A stretch of 64,000 bases of DNA from Pyrocephalus nanus (taxonomy: Eukaryota; Chordata; Aves; Passeriformes; Tyrannidae): assembly GCA_038380795.1 (NCBI GenBank), contig CM076260.1, forward strand, positions 31,778,634 through 31,842,633. The letters run 5' to 3'. Below the pieces are notes generated by a model. It was not told the DNA's origin, searched no databases, and saw only the letters and a program-made list of their open reading frames with translations. Within the stretch, counting starts at the first letter, position 1. Every line of letters starts with the position of its first letter. Position numbers and translations under genes: made by a program. This document shows, piece after piece, positions 1-13,500 of this stretch.

Positions 1-1427
1 TAACTTAAAAAAAACCCCATCTTTTATTGTTTCTTGTTTGAAAACAAAGTATTCTTTAGTTTTGAAATGTAGTCTGATAGTAGGATGTTTGTGAGATCAT
101 CAATATGTATATTGAAAAAGTATTCATAGCTTTTGAAAAAAAGTCTATGGAGACTGTAATTAAACTAGTGAATATAAATAGCACTTTTATATTAAATGTA
201 ATTGAGGCACTCTTGTACAACAAACTCCCCTTCTTACAATGCACAGGGCGAGATTTTAATTCATGGGTTTCTGTGTTCCTATACTCTTTCAGAATTTAAA
301 TCAATGCCCCAGTATAAAACACTGTAATTCACTATACTGCTGTGTCTTGTGTTGAAGGAGTAAATCTGAAATACTAAATCTGCTGGTTCACACCTGGTAG
401 TGTGGCCAAGATGGCCACTGGCATCTTGATTTGTATCAAGAATAGTGTGGACAGCAGAACTAGGAAAGTGATGGCTCAGCACTGATGAGGCTGCACCTTG
501 AGCACTGTGTCCAGTTCTGGACCCCTCACTTTAAAAGGACATTGAGGTGCTGAAGTGTGTCCAGAAAGGGCAGCGAAGCTGGTGAAGGGTCTGGAGCACA
601 AGTCCTATGAGGAGCAGCTGAGGGAGCTGGGGTGTTCAGTCTGGAGAAAAGGAGGCTCAGGGGAGACCTCATTGCTCTCTACAATTCCTGTAAGGATGCT
701 GTAGCCAGGTAGGGGGCAGTCTCTTCTGCAGTGTGTCAGGTGAAAGGACAAGATGTAAAGGCCTTGTGTTGTGTGTGGGAAGGTTCAGATTAGATACTTC
801 AAAAAATCTTTTCACTGAAAGGGTGGTTAGGCATTGGAATAGGTTGCCCATGGAGGTGGCAGAGTCACGATCTCTAGAAGCGTTCAAGAGATGTCTGGAT
901 GTGGCACATGGGGATATGGTTAGGGGGTGATTATGGTCGTGCCAGGTTGATAGTTGATGATGATCTTGAAAGTCTTTCCAACCTTGATGATTCTGTAAAA
1001 TGGTAATTACACATAATATTCCCAATTATTCTAAATGCATTCTTCAGTAATTCTGTAGTAAAGATTACGAACAGCGTAATCTAGCATCCCCTCCTACTTT
1101 TGGCAGCAGACCTTCCATTTGAGCTGCAGTGAAGTTAGTATAGACTTACTAATCTAGAGGCTCCTTCAGAGATATTAAGATACAGATTGTCACTGAGAGA
1201 CACTGAGACAGTATTAATAAAACAACATTTTTGAATTTACTTTGGGGAATTTTTTCTTACTCATGCAACAAATCGTGAGACACTTGAAGCAGTGTAGTTT
1301 GTTAGAAGTTAAAAAGGTGTTTATGTTTGATTCAAGTTAGTCTGTGTAAAGAACTAAGTTGATCATAAATATGACAGCATATGAGTGGACATTCATGTTA
1401 CCATTTTTGCATTTTTTTCTTTCCTAG
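1..1427. other. SENP6 intron, partial (upstream of first visible exon)
   Basis: There are no coding exons here. About 520 bases in the middle are a sense-strand CR1 fragment. The remaining sequence is AT-rich and featureless to me. The exons for the first ~180 residues of SENP6 should lie upstream of the window. Confidence 0.7.
480..998 (+). mobile_element. CR1 LINE fragment, 3' end, sense
   Basis: The sequence follows the CR1 3' region: a reverse-transcriptase C-terminal/3'UTR-like stretch, the block around 'ggagcagctgagggagctgg', then 'attggaataggttgcccatg', ending in the octamer-type tail 'gatgattctgt'. It is a 5'-truncated dead copy inside a SENP6 intron. The short open frames in it are chance or relic frames. 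Confidence 0.85.
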
Positions 1428-1567
1428 ACAGTGTAATGGAAAATACGGATGAGTCAGAATCAGAATGTGAAATTAAGAGGAAGGTGCGACAGAAAAGTCA
1501 TTGCAATTCATATCAGTCTGACTTGAGTCCATCTTCTGCTACAAAAAAATGCTTAACTCAGTCAAAG
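1428..1567 (+). CDS. SENP6: SENP6 coding exon (first visible)
   Basis: The exon begins after 'tttcctag' with two bases that complete a codon, and ends in phase 0 before GTGGGT. It encodes an ESE-rich segment followed by EIKRKVRQK and ending with TKKCLTQSK. This matches the human stretch containing EIKRKVQQK and SKKCLTH. It belongs to the disordered regulatory N-terminal region. Confidence 0.9.
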
Positions 1568-4500
1568 GTGGGTTAGATTTTAAAACCATGTAAACTCCTG
1601 TTTAACTTTAAAAATTGATGCATAGTTTAAAAGCAGACTTTGAAGGGGTAAAACAAGGTAATGTTTTAAAAATCCTTAGAGTTGGGAGGAAGATTTACAC
1701 AAAAGTTACAATAATAGAGATATTTAAATGTTAATATTGATACTAGCCAAGAAAAATATTTATATTTTGATTTGAACAGAAAAAGAATTTGAAAATAAAA
1801 AGAATCTGTGATTTAATTAAACGGCTGATTGGTAAACCAGAGACTGATAATTTCATGATTTTCTGTACTCAAAACAGTAAAGTACTGCAAAAATGGAAGT
1901 ACTTCTTACTAAGTTGCTCACTTTTTCAGTGAAACTAACCCTTTTTGGTATTCAAATTGTTTTCTCTATGGTCTGGATGCAGAAACCCAGCATGTTTTTG
2001 TCAGGAACCTTTCTGAATATCAGATGTTAAGATATTTTTGAAAATTCCTGTAAGGCTCTCTATTTTTTATCAACTTCAGAGGTAGCTATGGATGTTTCAT
2101 AATGCCCACATACAGGTCACACTGTATGATTATCAAAGCATAAATTCCTGTAAGGAGATCTTGATTAAAAAAATGGTACTGCCCTTACACATTTCCATGG
2201 CATATTTACTTAATTAATGTGATGTCAATAAAGAAACTAGCTTAAAATTCTTGGTGTGTGGTTGAAATAGAGGGGTGCAGTTACTCTATGCTTAAGATCC
2301 TTCAGGTGCAGTTGGTACCTTCTCTTAAATATTTTAATGTCTGATTGAAATTCTTCAATGTGATAAGCTTCCTAAGAACTACATTCGGTAAGAGGACTGA
2401 GGCACAGCTGGTTTTCATGTCACTTGCTCTCTCCTCCTACCACTCAGGTTTTAAAGGTCTGATATATTTTATACACTGGGGGATTTTTTGCTTTTGTTTC
2501 TCTACAGCATGTGTAGCTTTGTTAAGTTGCAGAAATTTGGTAAAAAGAAAAAGCCCCTGCTTTCTTGTAAGTTTGGGGAACTCCTATTCCTCAAGTGCTG
2601 TTTTCTTTTTGGAGATAATGAACTCTAGAGCAATGTATTTGCTTTTCTTTGTCTTCTCCTCCCTTGAGGAGTGATTTTTCCTGCATGCCTTGCCAGGCTG
2701 TTAGAAGATACCTTGGAAAAACAAATGACTTTGACCTACGAGGTTTCTTTGAGTCCTCTTTAGCATTGCTCTGTGTTTCCCTAGGTTATTTCACACTGAA
2801 ACTCCTTTTTACAGAAATTATATAACTGATGATCTTGCTGATGGATATATGTATCTGAACAATGTGTTACTTAAGGGGAAAAAAGCGAGAAGGAAAATCT
2901 GAATTGTCCAACATTAATCACTTTTTCAAAAATTGTCACAAGTGACTTTTGTTCCTGTTAGAATGTTTTTCATTGTCTTTAAAACAACAACAACACACCA
3001 AAAAAACAAAACAAAAAAAACCCCACCCCAAACAAACAAAAAAATCAAACTGTATTTTAATGTTTGCTTTCTCTGCTTACTGTTGAGTCACCATTCCTGG
3101 AGGTATTTAAAAGATGTGTCGATGTGGCCCCTGGGGATACGGTTTAGTGGTGACTTGGCAGTGCTGGGTTAATGGTTGGACTCCATGATATTAAAGGTCT
3201 TTTCCAATCTAAATGATTCTGCAATTCATTCTGAATAGAAATTAAGTGCAGGATTTGTTAATGGTGTGTTTCTGCTTACAGCTACTGATTGTGCGTGTGT
3301 TTCTCCTTTATCTTTCGGAATAGATTGATTATTCTACTGATTGCCCAAATTGTGGGAGGGCAAATGAAAATCAGACCAAATGCCGACATTGTGAAAGTGC
3401 TTCTCTAAAGGATTTGCAAAGAGTCTCCAGACAAACTGTGACATTAAGTGAATCTGTGGGACCTTTATCACGTTCTTCAATACATCAGAATTCAGCAGGG
3501 CAAAAATCTTCAGGTACAGGGTTCAGCACAAAGAAGTTTTATAGTTCTGCTGTTGGAAAAGGTCCAGCGGATATTCTGCTGAGTAATGAAGTTGTAGGAC
3601 ATTCTATGTTACGACACAATGGAAAAGTTGGTCTTATAACTGGGACAAAAAATCCTAAAATTACAGGAAGCTTAAGACAGAGAAGTACAAGACCGTCTGA
3701 ACTAAATGATCCAAGTAAGTACTTTTTTATGACTACAGCCCTAAGCTGGAAACCCAGAATACTGTATAATGAAAGAACTGTTTGTGCAGGTTTACATTAC
3801 TGATGTTGCATGGAATTTTATTGTGCATATGTTCTTGGGGAAGGGGGACAAAACTTTTAATAATTTCCTTTTCATATGCAGAGGTTCTCTCCAAGAAAGA
3901 TGAAGATTGGGGAAAACAAAAATTATCTTGTTAATCTTTATGTTGTTCGTTTAAAAAAGACGCTTTATAGTTTTTAGAAAAAGCATTCTTAGCAGAAGTC
4001 CATCATTCATTCTCCCAAAGGGAAAGGCAGTATTTTATTTTTATTTAATATTTTTCCCCTTTTCTTTTAAGCTATACATCTATTTCAGTTTCACAGTTTG
4101 TAAAATGTTAATTTTTGTGCTTTCTCTGTGTAAACTCAATTTATAAGCAGGAAAGATGGAATAGGAGAAATTATGTTTCTGGTTCTGTGCTTATTTTATT
4201 AGACCACGTTGTCTTACTGATTTGAATGATTTCAGTTGTAATTTCTCTTGTTGGTTTTTAAGTTGCATTATTTACTGTCAATTCTTGATTGAACCAAGAA
4301 AAGTATGGCTTCACGTATAGAGGTGGATTAATGATACCCATTTTTTTGTAGCGTTAGTTGTGAGAAATGAAAAATGAGGGAGAGAGCACCTGCAAGCAGA
4401 TTGTAAATACACATTAATAAAAGCATAATATAATGATACTTGTGGACCTTTTTGGCACTGCAGGACAATTATATAAATTACTTTCAAACTATTCTTTGAA

Positions 4501-7500
4501 GAGAAATTTCTGTTACGGAAGAATTTAGTGGTTGAGAATTTAATATTTTCTGTTTAGTTGTTTTGTCTAGTGATGATGATGAGGAGGAGAATAGTGGCAG
4601 CACTAGGAGAATGGAAAGCATTTCACCTCGTCCTGCAGATTCAGCCCGCTCCTCCCCAGCTCCTTCTACAGGAAAGGTGGAAGCAGCATTAAAGGAGAAC
4701 AGTTGTGGAATAGAACAGAGAATAGGTAGTATAACAACAGATACAGAAATTGCAGTCACACTACCAAGAAAAGCAAGAATGAAAGATCAGGTACTATTTA
4801 ATGCTTTGTTTAAAGAAAACAAAAATCAAATAATAAACGGAATATGTAAAGGCTTGTTTCGCATTGTCAGATTTTGACTATATTTGATTGTTTTTCTTAT
4901 TCAGCAGCTAATCAAGTAGTATCTCGGCGTACGTAATACTGGAATCATAAGGAAATGCGCTCGTTATATTTTACCAGGCATTCATGATGATTTGAATTAT
5001 GCTGTTAAAGTAAATGCTTCTGTGTTGAATGTTTACTCTTTGAAACTGGGCAGGGATTCTCTATGAAGCTCAAGGGCTTAGTTTCAGAAGAATGTCAGAT
5101 CCAGCTGTTGCCTGTTTAGACTTTGGACATACGAAGTTAAACTTGAAAAGAGACACTTGTATCAGTAGTGGCCCTTGAAAATTAAAATACTTCGACCACT
5201 GTCCCAATTAATAGCACCTAATTTTAGGGATTTTTTTATGGGACTTTTGTTTTTTAGTTGATTAATACTTGTAAGAATTGCATAAACAAAAAAGCGCACC
5301 ATGATCAGACACCTTAAGTGTGGTCAAAAGGGACAGATTTCAAGCTGTGTTAAAAACTGTCTCAGTAGTGAGCCATGAAGAGGAATAAATTTCCTGTGAA
5401 AATTGGTATTGTATTAGTAGTGCTGATTAAAACCATTCTTGAGTCACTTGTCCAGTTTCACTATTGTGAGTTTGATTCAACAAGAGTAGCTGATCAGATT
5501 TCCAGTCCTTTATGTTTTCTGAGTTAGAACACTTAAGTACTGATGCCAAAACCTTCATGCTATGTAGAGGTTCAGAAGCCACCATTCTAGTGCTGTAATT
5601 GATGAAACTATAGATGTTTATAATGTAGTGTGTGATGAGTCATCACTGTCAATATAAAGCTGTCAACTTTTAGCCTACAATAAAGCTATGGGGCTAAAAG
5701 GCTGGATTATAATAAATTCTGAAATTAGTTATTCTGGCGGTATGTGCTGAATTAACTGAAAGCACTACATTGTGAAGGCACTGGCGTCTAAGGCTTCTGA
5801 AACTCCGTCAAATGTTTTTCTTTGTATATCCGTATGTTCCTGTTCACTAGTCTTTACAAACCAGTTTTAAAATTGGAAATGAACTACATGTTTTAGATAA
5901 AAGTAGAAAAGAGCTTACATTTGAAAACAAGGGAAATAGATCTTGTTTTGATGAAGTCTAACACAAATTTTGCATTGATTCAAGACCAAGAATTGCATGT
6001 ATCACAGCAGTTTTGCCAGATATGATAGAAAAAGCTTTATTCAGTTGTGTTTCTCTCAAAATATTCATTAATTCTTCACTGAAGAGGCTTCTTGAATATA
6101 GCACTACTTTGGTGTTTGCTGTTTTATTGTTTGTCTGTGATTTGTTTTAAGCTTTTAATAATATTTAGCCAGTCCAGCAGACAAAAATTAAAAGTGCTCT
6201 TCAACGAGAGTCCTAGGAAAACCTTTAATTACCGGGGTTTAGATCCCTACCCTCTCCAGTGTATTAAATGAAGCACCCAAAAGTATATTTTGAATTATTG
6301 CCAAGATAAGCTAGTGATTAGGGACTTGGAAATAATTTTTGAGATTTAGTTTTAATAGAATACTGAATCCCTTAGCATGTTTTTCTGTGGGAGTTTAATT
6401 GTATTTTGTAATGAAAAAGAATGTTTGTTCATGGACAGCTTTATGAAACAATATAAATACCAAAGAGAAGACTAGTGTACAGAAAATTCTTCCACAAACC
6501 AGAGCAATATAAGCAGTACTGCAAATAAATACATTAATCTGATGGCTATCAGCAGGCTTTATTTCATTTTAATAGGGTTTCTGTAAGATTGTTCTGTTGG
6601 TAAACAGGATACTTCATTGAGATTACAGCTTTAGTCAGCATCTAGAGACTTTCTTAAATTAAAGCCAAACTCAACATGGCCTTCTTTCAGTATTTAGTCT
6701 TCTGACCCTGGAATCTATCCTATAAACATGTTAGTAGTTCTGTAGAGATGCCTTGAGGAATTCTGATTTGGCTTATTTTTATATATTTCTGGAAGATTCT
6801 GCTCTGCTAATGTGGTGATGCACTGTACCTCAAAAATTAGTTGGTCACCAAAAGCTTGTATTAACAAAAACTGAAAAAAAAAAAAAAATTAAACCACCAG
6901 CATTGTTGTATTTTTAGAGCATTAGTGTTTTTATCTAAATAAACAAAATATATTAAAAATAACTTCGTTTTGCAAGGCTGCACAGTGTTTCAAAATAATT
7001 AAAAGTAAATTGGTTTGGGCCATTTTAGAAGCACTATTTGTGATTTGAAAATGTTAACAAAATGTCTACGAGTGTCAGTTTACCTTTTTTTTCTTCTTGA
7101 ATGTGGCATTGTTAACGTTCTCAAGATCCCAAAAAGTCTTTTAGTAAATATCTACCTTCTTTATATGAGGTGGAAGCTCTGGCAAGTAATCCTGTTGACC
7201 AACAGAAAACTAGCAGAGAATTTAGTCCTCAGATTTAACAAGCTTGGTTTAGCAATAAACCTTAGTGAGGCATTCTGAAACCTTGCAAATTACTTTTTCA
7301 GTTTGGGAATATTCTCTCTGACACTCCAATAAAACGTCGTAAAGTTATTTCTCAAGAGATGGTAACTGAGGCTGTACCTCTAAATTACCAAAATTCCTGT
7401 GAAAGTGTTATTCTGAACTGCCGAAGTATACGAATAGGAACGCTACGAAGAATGGTAGTGGAACCTGTGATTGTAAGTAACCTTGTTATTTGACAGCTCT

Positions 7501-10500
7501 CCTGTCAGCTTTTCAGGGACATTGTTGTTTTAATACTTGAACAGACATAATATTTTGCCTTTGTCTGTGGAACAGTGAGTTTGTCCATAATTCCAGAGGC
7601 CGTGATTTCCAAAGAAACTCAAATTCTCAAATTACTATTGTATGCTAACACCTGCAGTCAAGCTCTGGTTTTTAATAGAAACATTGTGCCTGGAAAAGCC
7701 TTGAAAATCCTGTTTACTTGGTTTCTGGGGGATTATGGGTTTGTATGCATTTTTTAAGGAAATTGAAAACAACAGCAACATAAAAGGTGGATATTGATAG
7801 GTGGGAGGAAGAAGCATTGTCCAACAGGTGAATTAATTTTGCTTCTATAGAACAATTTTTTTTTTTCTTTGGTTAACATTCCAAGTGACATGGAGGTTTT
7901 CAGGGAGACACTGAAGGTTAGTTGTATGCAGTAAGCCGGATAAAATGCATACTTCTTGCTGGGGTAACCACAGAAACAGCAGAGAGGTGTTACTTGTTCT
8001 TTCCACTTTTCTGCAAAACCCTATTTTTTTTTAATTTGCTTAAATAATAACAGGTCACATCCTCTTTTGAACAAATGCAATTTGTTATGTTTTTCAAGGT
8101 ATTGTAAATACTTTTGGAAACTGAGTACTTGAGAGAGATCTAAATTTCAACAGTATGATTGAAAGAGACTCTTGAGCAGTAATGAATGGGCTTGCTTCCT
8201 CAACTTGGGTGAAAATGAACATTTTGTTTTCTTAAAAAAATTTAACGTTTAAAATTTTAATTTTAAAATATTTATTACTGAAATTAGTCAACTGAAATGT
8301 ATTTAAAGTTAAAAGGCTTTCAGTCAGTTTTGGTTTGGAGAAAATGCGAAATCTTACTATTACGTTGTCTTTCAGTTTTGCCTGGATTATATCAAAATAC
8401 GGCTAGAGAGTCAAGAAGGTGAGTACATTTTTCGTTTTATGTTAGTACTCAATATATATATTTTGGATGAAGTAACTTTGTTAAAGGTATTAACAAGTGA
8501 ATGATAATTCAGTATTCATTCTGGTTTTGTCATGTATGTAATAAATTATACTGGGTGCCTGTAGACAGAAAAGAGAAAAAAAAAATATAGAGTACAAATT
8601 TGACCTGAACTACCTGGTGAAGAAAAACCAAAAGGATTTTGCATTATCTCTGCCGTCTACTGACAGAAAATAATTCACTCATAGCAGGACTTAGCAATTT
8701 GTGATGTGCATACAGCTAGCTTATTAGTTCTTCCCCTTCATCTGAGTTGAAGATCTGCAGATATTCTGTTGATGATGGGCTAAGGTTGTCTTGAAAATTA
8801 TTATCCAAAAGAAAAAGCAAGAGTAACATTCCTGTAAAACTTGTTAGCTCTTTAACACTTTATTAGTTCGTTATTTCAGATGTCATAAGTAGACAGTAAA
8901 AACCACCCAGGTGTCTTAGACCTTTCTTGTCTCTATCTGCCTTGATAATTTTTTCTCTTGCCTAAAAGTTGTATATTTTATGTTACTGAAAGAAATACAG
9001 TATAAAGAATAAATGACACAGCTTAGGAAACAGTGAGCTTACAATGCTTGCTCCATTTTCTTCCTTCTCTTTTGTAGGGTTTTGTTCTGGGCCTGAAAAA
9101 CTTAGCAACCTTTTCTTGGGTGCAGTCTCAAGATACAGTTCTATTGAATTTTGCTTTTGTTATTTCTAGAGAGAACCATTGTATTTTGTCATTATTATAT
9201 GCAGAAAGATGTCTCACAACCTGTAAAATGTAGCTTTTGTCAGTCAAGTATTTATGTTGCATCTAAAATACAGATGCATAGAAACTACCAGTTTCCAGGC
9301 ATTAAATTTATTTTAAAAAATAAAACATTGGAAAACTTACTATAGTTTGTAGAAGTTTGCTATTGAGTCAGAACAGGTGCATGGTGAAATTATTTCCATG
9401 TAACCTGATCCCTCAATTGCATAAAAATGGTGATTCATTAAATGTTGTGCCTGCTGGAGCATTTAGCACTTTTCCATTTCATTTTTTTGAGTTTTGCATT
9501 TATATCTATTTCTGTGTTCGGTTTTATAATGCAGTAAACCCTGTAAAATACTTAACATTGGCATTGGCAGCATCAGATGTAGTGTTAAAAATTTACCATG
9601 TTACCGTCGTTTCTCTTTGGAAGTCAACTGAGAGCAGTACCTTGTTTCCTCAGGCAGTCAGATCATCTTTCTGCATGTGTTTATTCTCCTCTTCTTCTTT
9701 AAGTTACTTTTCATAAGAGAACTTAGTCAAAGATGAATCTACAAAGAAAGTTTTACAAACCTGTTGTAAAATGTGTCATAGCAATAGTTGCCAATTTAAA
9801 TCACTGGAAATTGTGGGAGGTTTTGCTTTTTCCATGGAATAAAGAGTAGACTAAAGTTGGCGAGAAGAAAACAGTTTGTTTCTGATTCCTTTCCTGGCAG
9901 GTGACATTGGAATTCAGTTTGTCTTTTAAGATATAGAAAACATCACTTCCTGGATATGCATTAACTTCAAAGTCCTAAAAACTTTTAAGAATGTTAGTGA
10001 GTGCATACTGATTTTCTTGTTAAAATCAAGGTGGAGATTGTAAAGGAAACTTAAAAATTTTTGTATATAATTTAATATCACGTTCTTATTTTCTCCTAGA
10101 ATCAGAAAGCGATGTCAGAGAGATTAACCTGAAAACTTCAGAGCTTACCAAATGTGAATGGTGTAGTGTCCGAAAATTGCCAGTAGTTTTCCTACAAACA
10201 GTACCTTCAACCTGTAGTAGCCTGAGAGATCAGTTGAAAATGAGTAAAGATAATGTCTGGTACGAATGTAAAGGAGACAGTAAGTAAAACAATTTTAGTC
10301 TACTATTGACTTTAAGTTGTGTTTTAATGTTTTGGGTCATGAATTTAGACTAAATGCGTTAAGACTAAACCAATCATTGTTGGCTGGGGTTGTTGCAATG
10401 TATTTTCAGACACTGTCCCCTTCCAACGCTGATGAGTTACAGTTCAGAACAGCTTGGCATTCTGATTGTCCAGACATATGCTAATTAGTTACAACATTTA

Positions 10501-13500
10501 GTCAGTTTAGTGAAACTTTTTTCACTAATATTTGCAGTGAATGAAAGCAGGTTGGTTTGTTTAGCTTTTATATATGAGTCTTTACACTTATGTGACAGAT
10601 TTTGCTGTTCTTCTGCTTTCTGTGCTGTTCTCCTGACAGGCCTTAGTTTCAGCAGAAACTGTTGTATGGCTTGGCTTGGATTTTTTTCCCTGGTATAGTT
10701 GTAGTGAAGTTATGAGTTAGACAGATATCTCCTTGGAAAATATGTGGATAGCCTTTGTGTATCTTAAAATAAAATTTAATTTCCACGTAGTTTTCAAGGA
10801 CCTAGCATCTTCGTATGGACTGCTGTTACAGTTAGCAGAGTCTCTTACCCTTAAGTAGGCTTTTCTTTAGATTTAATTTTGTGGTTATTTATACTCAGTT
10901 TTGTACATGATGAATTCAAATGTAGGAAGAAAGCTTTCAGCAACCTCAGGATTGTGTGCTTCCATAATGCTGTTACAATAACCTTATCCACCTCCTTTAA
11001 AAAGTATGAGCTGTAAGGAGTATTATAATTACAAAAGTAACTGGAGAGCATGCAGGAAACCTATACACATTCTGGGAGCAGGAAGTAGACCCCAGATGGA
11101 CACAGGTGTTCACAAGTGAAAAAAGGAAAAGCCTCCTGAGCTATCCGTGTGAGAAGTCCTTCCCTTGGCATTCCTCTCAGCAGTGCCTCCCAGCTCTTTT
11201 CCTTGAGGCTGTGGCACTGAGCTAGTTTTATACCCAGCTGCTTTACTGTGTTTGATACTTAGGAGCACTTTATGGTAACACAGTTGCTCTTTGCTTTGTA
11301 AACAATGACATTAATTCAAGCCTGAATCCATAGCTGTGCAGAAAATTGTGTGTAGATGCCTAGTTCCCAAAACCGGAACTCCCAAAACCCAGTTAACACA
11401 TCTAAATTCTCTGTGCAGTAAATTGAGAATTATGCTGCTGAAGAATTATTTTTCACAACAATCATCAGAGTGGGGTAGGAATGAACAAAGGGAAATGGTT
11501 ATACGTGTGTCTGAAACTCCTCTTAAGGAGAAACAGGTCCTGGCAGCCCTGTGTTAGGCAGCTGTGTGAGACTGGGATTTGCAGCCTGAATCCTATTTCT
11601 GTGTCTGACTGCCTAAAATAATTCCTCTCAGTGCAATTTGCTGGTTTTTTGATTTCTCAGATTATATAAGTGGGTGGTATTTATATAATAGCTGATTGAT
11701 CCAGCTAATTCTCTCCAACTTTTTCAAAAAGCAGGGATGGTTTATAGTATAACCTTCTAGGATCAGAGAGGAAATCAAACTGAATACATAATATCTGAAA
11801 TTCTGGTGAAACAATAGGATAGGAACTGCAGTAAGAAAAAGAGAAAGTATTGATTACAGAGTCTTACTGTCAGCAAACAGAAAAGATGTTATTTGAAAAT
11901 AAGTTTTGCCTTTGCATTCAGTGTCATTTAAAAATGTATCAGGTATAATATTTAAGATTGCTAGATTAAGGCAGAAGTTGAATGCACTCTTTTTGCAAAT
12001 GTAGGTAAGAAAGATTTGGTAGTTAATCCTTCTGTCTGTCTGCACAGATCTGTGTTACTGCTTATATGTATTGTCAGCATTGTGTGCTCATGTTGTCCCA
12101 CGATTCTGTAAAATCTGTTTGTAATTGCAACATGCTTTATTTTATTCCTAAATTAATAGTTTTCTCTCTGCTTTTTTGTAGGTCAAGAAGAACAATACAT
12201 AATTTTGATTTTTGAAACCGGTCTTGATCCTCATGCAAACTCAATATTTGAAAAAATAATTACTGACATTGGTATTAGAAATAATATTTCTGACTTCTTT
12301 GTGAAAATTTCCTTTGAAGAAGCCAATGCCAGGCTTGTTGCGTTTACTAAGTCCTTGGAAGACAATTCCAAAGGAAGCCCATCTCACAGAGAAACCAAAA
12401 TAAAAAATGTAATTATGTTTTTGTTTTAGAACAAATTCATTATATTATTTGGGTTACAAATACACTAAAGGTAGTGTGTTAGTCATTAGCAAAAAAAAAA
12501 AAAAATTCCAACAACTTTTGGTGACTTTTATATGAGGATTCCCATAATTGTCCATAATTCATAGTTATGAAACTATGGGAAATAGCCTGTGCACTCACAG
12601 TACTTTTTAGGGTGTTTAGTTTGATTATAAGGTTATACAATGGTCCACAGGTAGTGTTGTTATTGAAAAATTATTAAGGGATGAGAAAGCTGTAGTATAA
12701 TTAGACAACATAATTTTTTCCAGATTCATCTACTGTTAAAATTAAAATATTTCAAACAAGAAATTAAGTTGCAGTGTTGTAGTTAAATTTAATTAATGCT
12801 TTCTTTAAGCAAAGTGCCTTTTAAAGAATTAGAAAGTTTTATGACTCTGCAAGAAATGAATAAAGAACTAAGTGTAATAGATGGAAAGAAAAAACCTAAA
12901 CGTGAAGTCTTTGTCTCAAAAACAATGGATATTACACTGCTGGACTTCCAGAGTTTTATTACCATTGTAGTAAAATTGAGCACCATATGCAAATTAATAT
13001 TGACTTTATTCTTTTAAGGTTGCTCCTGAGTCCAAAATGCAGCAGCGAAATAAACAGTTACCATTTTTTGATGATGATGAAGAAATTGGCGAACCACATA
13101 CAGTATTTATTGGTCCTATAGAAAAGTAAGATAATTATCTTTGCCCTGTAACAATTTTCTGAGGGTTTTTTTGGCATTGCATACTTCTTATTGAATGTAT
13201 TTTTCTTCCCAGGTTGATAGTTTATCCACCTTCTCCAGCTAAAGGTGGTATTTCTGTGACCAACGAAGACCTCCATTGTCTAAATGAAGGCGAATTTTTA
13301 AATGATGTTATTATTGATTTTTATTTAAAGTAAGTTTTATTTCACATCAGTTTTTTGTTATCTTTTACCTTAAAACTTGAGAAGTTCTGACATGAAAAAT
13401 TCATGGGCCAGTTGATAACACTTGGTCTCCGACTACGTATAGCTGTAATTTTAAAGGTTGTTTTGTAATTTTGCAAGAAGTTTTGGTTCCTCTCCCATCC

